NCBI GenBank assembly: GCA_018715855.1
Contig: DVKW01000030.1
Coordinates: forward strand, 1 to 7,244
Direction of reading: 5' to 3'
Length of the DNA: 7,244 nucleotides
Source of the DNA: Candidatus Galligastranaerophilus intestinigallinarum
Lineage (GTDB): Bacteria > Cyanobacteriota > Vampirovibrionia > Gastranaerophilales > Gastranaerophilaceae
Shown here: piece by piece, positions 6,648-7,244 of the stretch
Numbering within the stretch: position 1 is the stretch's first letter
Layout of the letters: the number at the start of each line of letters is the position of its first letter
The notes under the pieces: generated by a model
Told to the model about the DNA's origin: nothing
The model's database searches: none
Seen by the model: the letters and a program-made list of their open reading frames with translations, nothing else
Made by a program: the position numbers and the translations under genes

Positions 6648-7244
6648 AAAAGCTATTTAACCGCAAACGGTAAATCGGTTCAAAATATTTCATCAATCAG
6701 CGCAATTAACAATTTAAACAGCAATGAAATTAACTGGAAAAATAATTTAAGAGAAAATTTAAGAAATTCAAAAGCAAATATCATGGCAGTCATTCCAAGA
6801 ACAATGAACGCCAAAGATACTGACGGCAACGCCCTTATTCAAGAAGGCGAAGTCAGAGGCAATTTTATGAATGCGGTTGAAAGGCTTGATGAATTAAAAG
6901 CAATGGGCATAAATACTCTCCATGTGCTTCCAATTCACCCGACAGGAAAAGAAAAAGCAATGGGAACGGCAGGTTCTTTGTATGCACCGTCAGACCTTTT
7001 AAGTATAGACCCCAATCTAAAAGACCCGAATTATCCGGGAACAGCCGAAGATCAATGCAAATATTTCATAAACGAATGCCATAAAAGAGGCATTTCGGTT
7101 ATGATTGACCTTCCAAGCTGCGTTAGCCTTGATTTTGCAAAAAAACACCCTGAACTTATGGCATTTGAAAAAGACGGTACCGATAAAACCCCCGGCGGCT
7201 GGCAAGATATCAGAATGTTCAGAGTTTTTGACAATGAAGCAACA
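6387..7244 (+). CDS. GH13 (alpha-amylase superfamily)-like protein, 3' end cut by window edge
   Basis: The visible 286 codons are open to the window edge. Residues 1-87 are a low-complexity, charge-free Q/N/P-rich leader. A TIM-barrel start follows: strand ANIMAVIPRT (130-139), then a helix with L168-D-E-L-K-A-M-G leading into strand INTLHVLPIHPTG (175-187). Next is G196-S-L-Y-A-P-S-D-L-L-S-I-D-P (196-209), a strong GH13 hallmark, and the helix-strand ECHKRGISVMIDLPSC (230-245). D241 aligns with the first Asp of GH13 conserved region I, but the usual 'DxxxNH' His/Asn is absent. Residues 248-282 (HPEL...DG...GWQDIRMF..FD) recall the GlgE-like (GH13_3) arrangement. The nucleophile, acid/base and third carboxylate lie beyond the window, so catalytic competence cannot be judged. 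GH13 enzymes cleave, transfer or build alpha-glucosidic bonds; the substrate here is unknown. No signal peptide is present. The start has a good SD and overlaps the upstream gene by 14 nt. GH13-fold assignment is fairly sure, subfamily is not. Confidence 0.85.
   Translation, partial: MSINNTGFNPQIQGQMPYYPVQYNPVQNAVPNFQPVIYNVPTSQIYAPQVQNQAFLQNPQAQSAQPMQAQNLQQNNIPNVPLASSLLKSYLTANGKSVQNISSISAINNLNSNEINWKNNLRENLRNSKANIMAVIPRTMNAKDTDGNALIQEGEVRGNFMNAVERLDELKAMGINTLHVLPIHPTGKEKAMGTAGSLYAPSDLLSIDPNLKDPNYPGTAEDQCKYFINECHKRGISVMIDLPSCVSLDFAKKHPELMAFEKDGTDKTPGGWQDIRMFRVFDNEAT

Noticed and set aside
6478..7234. Short minus-strand open frames (6478-6696, 7017-7205, 7052-7234)
   Set aside because: They are antisense to the GH13-like gene, which has clear family motifs and an SD.

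Overview
The window is an AT-rich bacterial segment with five genes, tightly packed in two divergent groups around one 152-bp intergenic region (2704-2855). No tRNA, rRNA, CRISPR array, insertion sequence or other mobile element is visible. The standard genetic code fits every reading frame. The low GC, the overlapping genes and the style of the unrecognised membrane proteins suggest a gut Gastranaerophilales (Melainabacteria/Vampirovibrionia) type genome. This is an impression from memory, not a demonstrated match, and a Firmicutes-like low-GC host cannot be excluded from this window alone.

Minus strand, read right to left from 2703: first a 763-residue P-loop NTPase with a C-terminal array of about eight TPR repeats (STAND/MalT-like architecture), then the 5' two thirds of rsmG, the 16S rRNA G527 N7-methyltransferase, which runs off the left edge. 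The two genes overlap by 14 nt, so they are probably translationally coupled. A plausible sigma70-type promoter lies just upstream of the NTPase gene.

Plus strand, read from 2856: a 330-residue protein with about four hydrophobic segments, an 850-residue protein with N-terminal membrane segments, a roughly 575-residue helical region and a C-terminal membrane anchor, then the first 286 codons of a GH13 (alpha-amylase superfamily) protein that runs off the right edge. Junctions are TAATG (1-nt overlap) and a 14-nt overlap, each with a good Shine-Dalgarno inside the upstream gene, so the three are almost certainly one translationally coupled operon. I recognise no established family for the two membrane proteins. 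They share a topology and a few motif positions with each other and may be diverged paralogues.

The most unusual part is the plus-strand trio: two orphan membrane proteins coupled to a GH13-like enzyme. That enzyme opens with 87 residues containing no charged amino acid (Q/N/P-rich) and has a non-canonical GH13 region I. A membrane-associated alpha-glucan or glycan system is the simplest inference, but the substrate and activity are not visible. The divergent intergenic region carries a cluster of TTAAC half-sites overlapping the minus-strand -35 box and looks like an operator.
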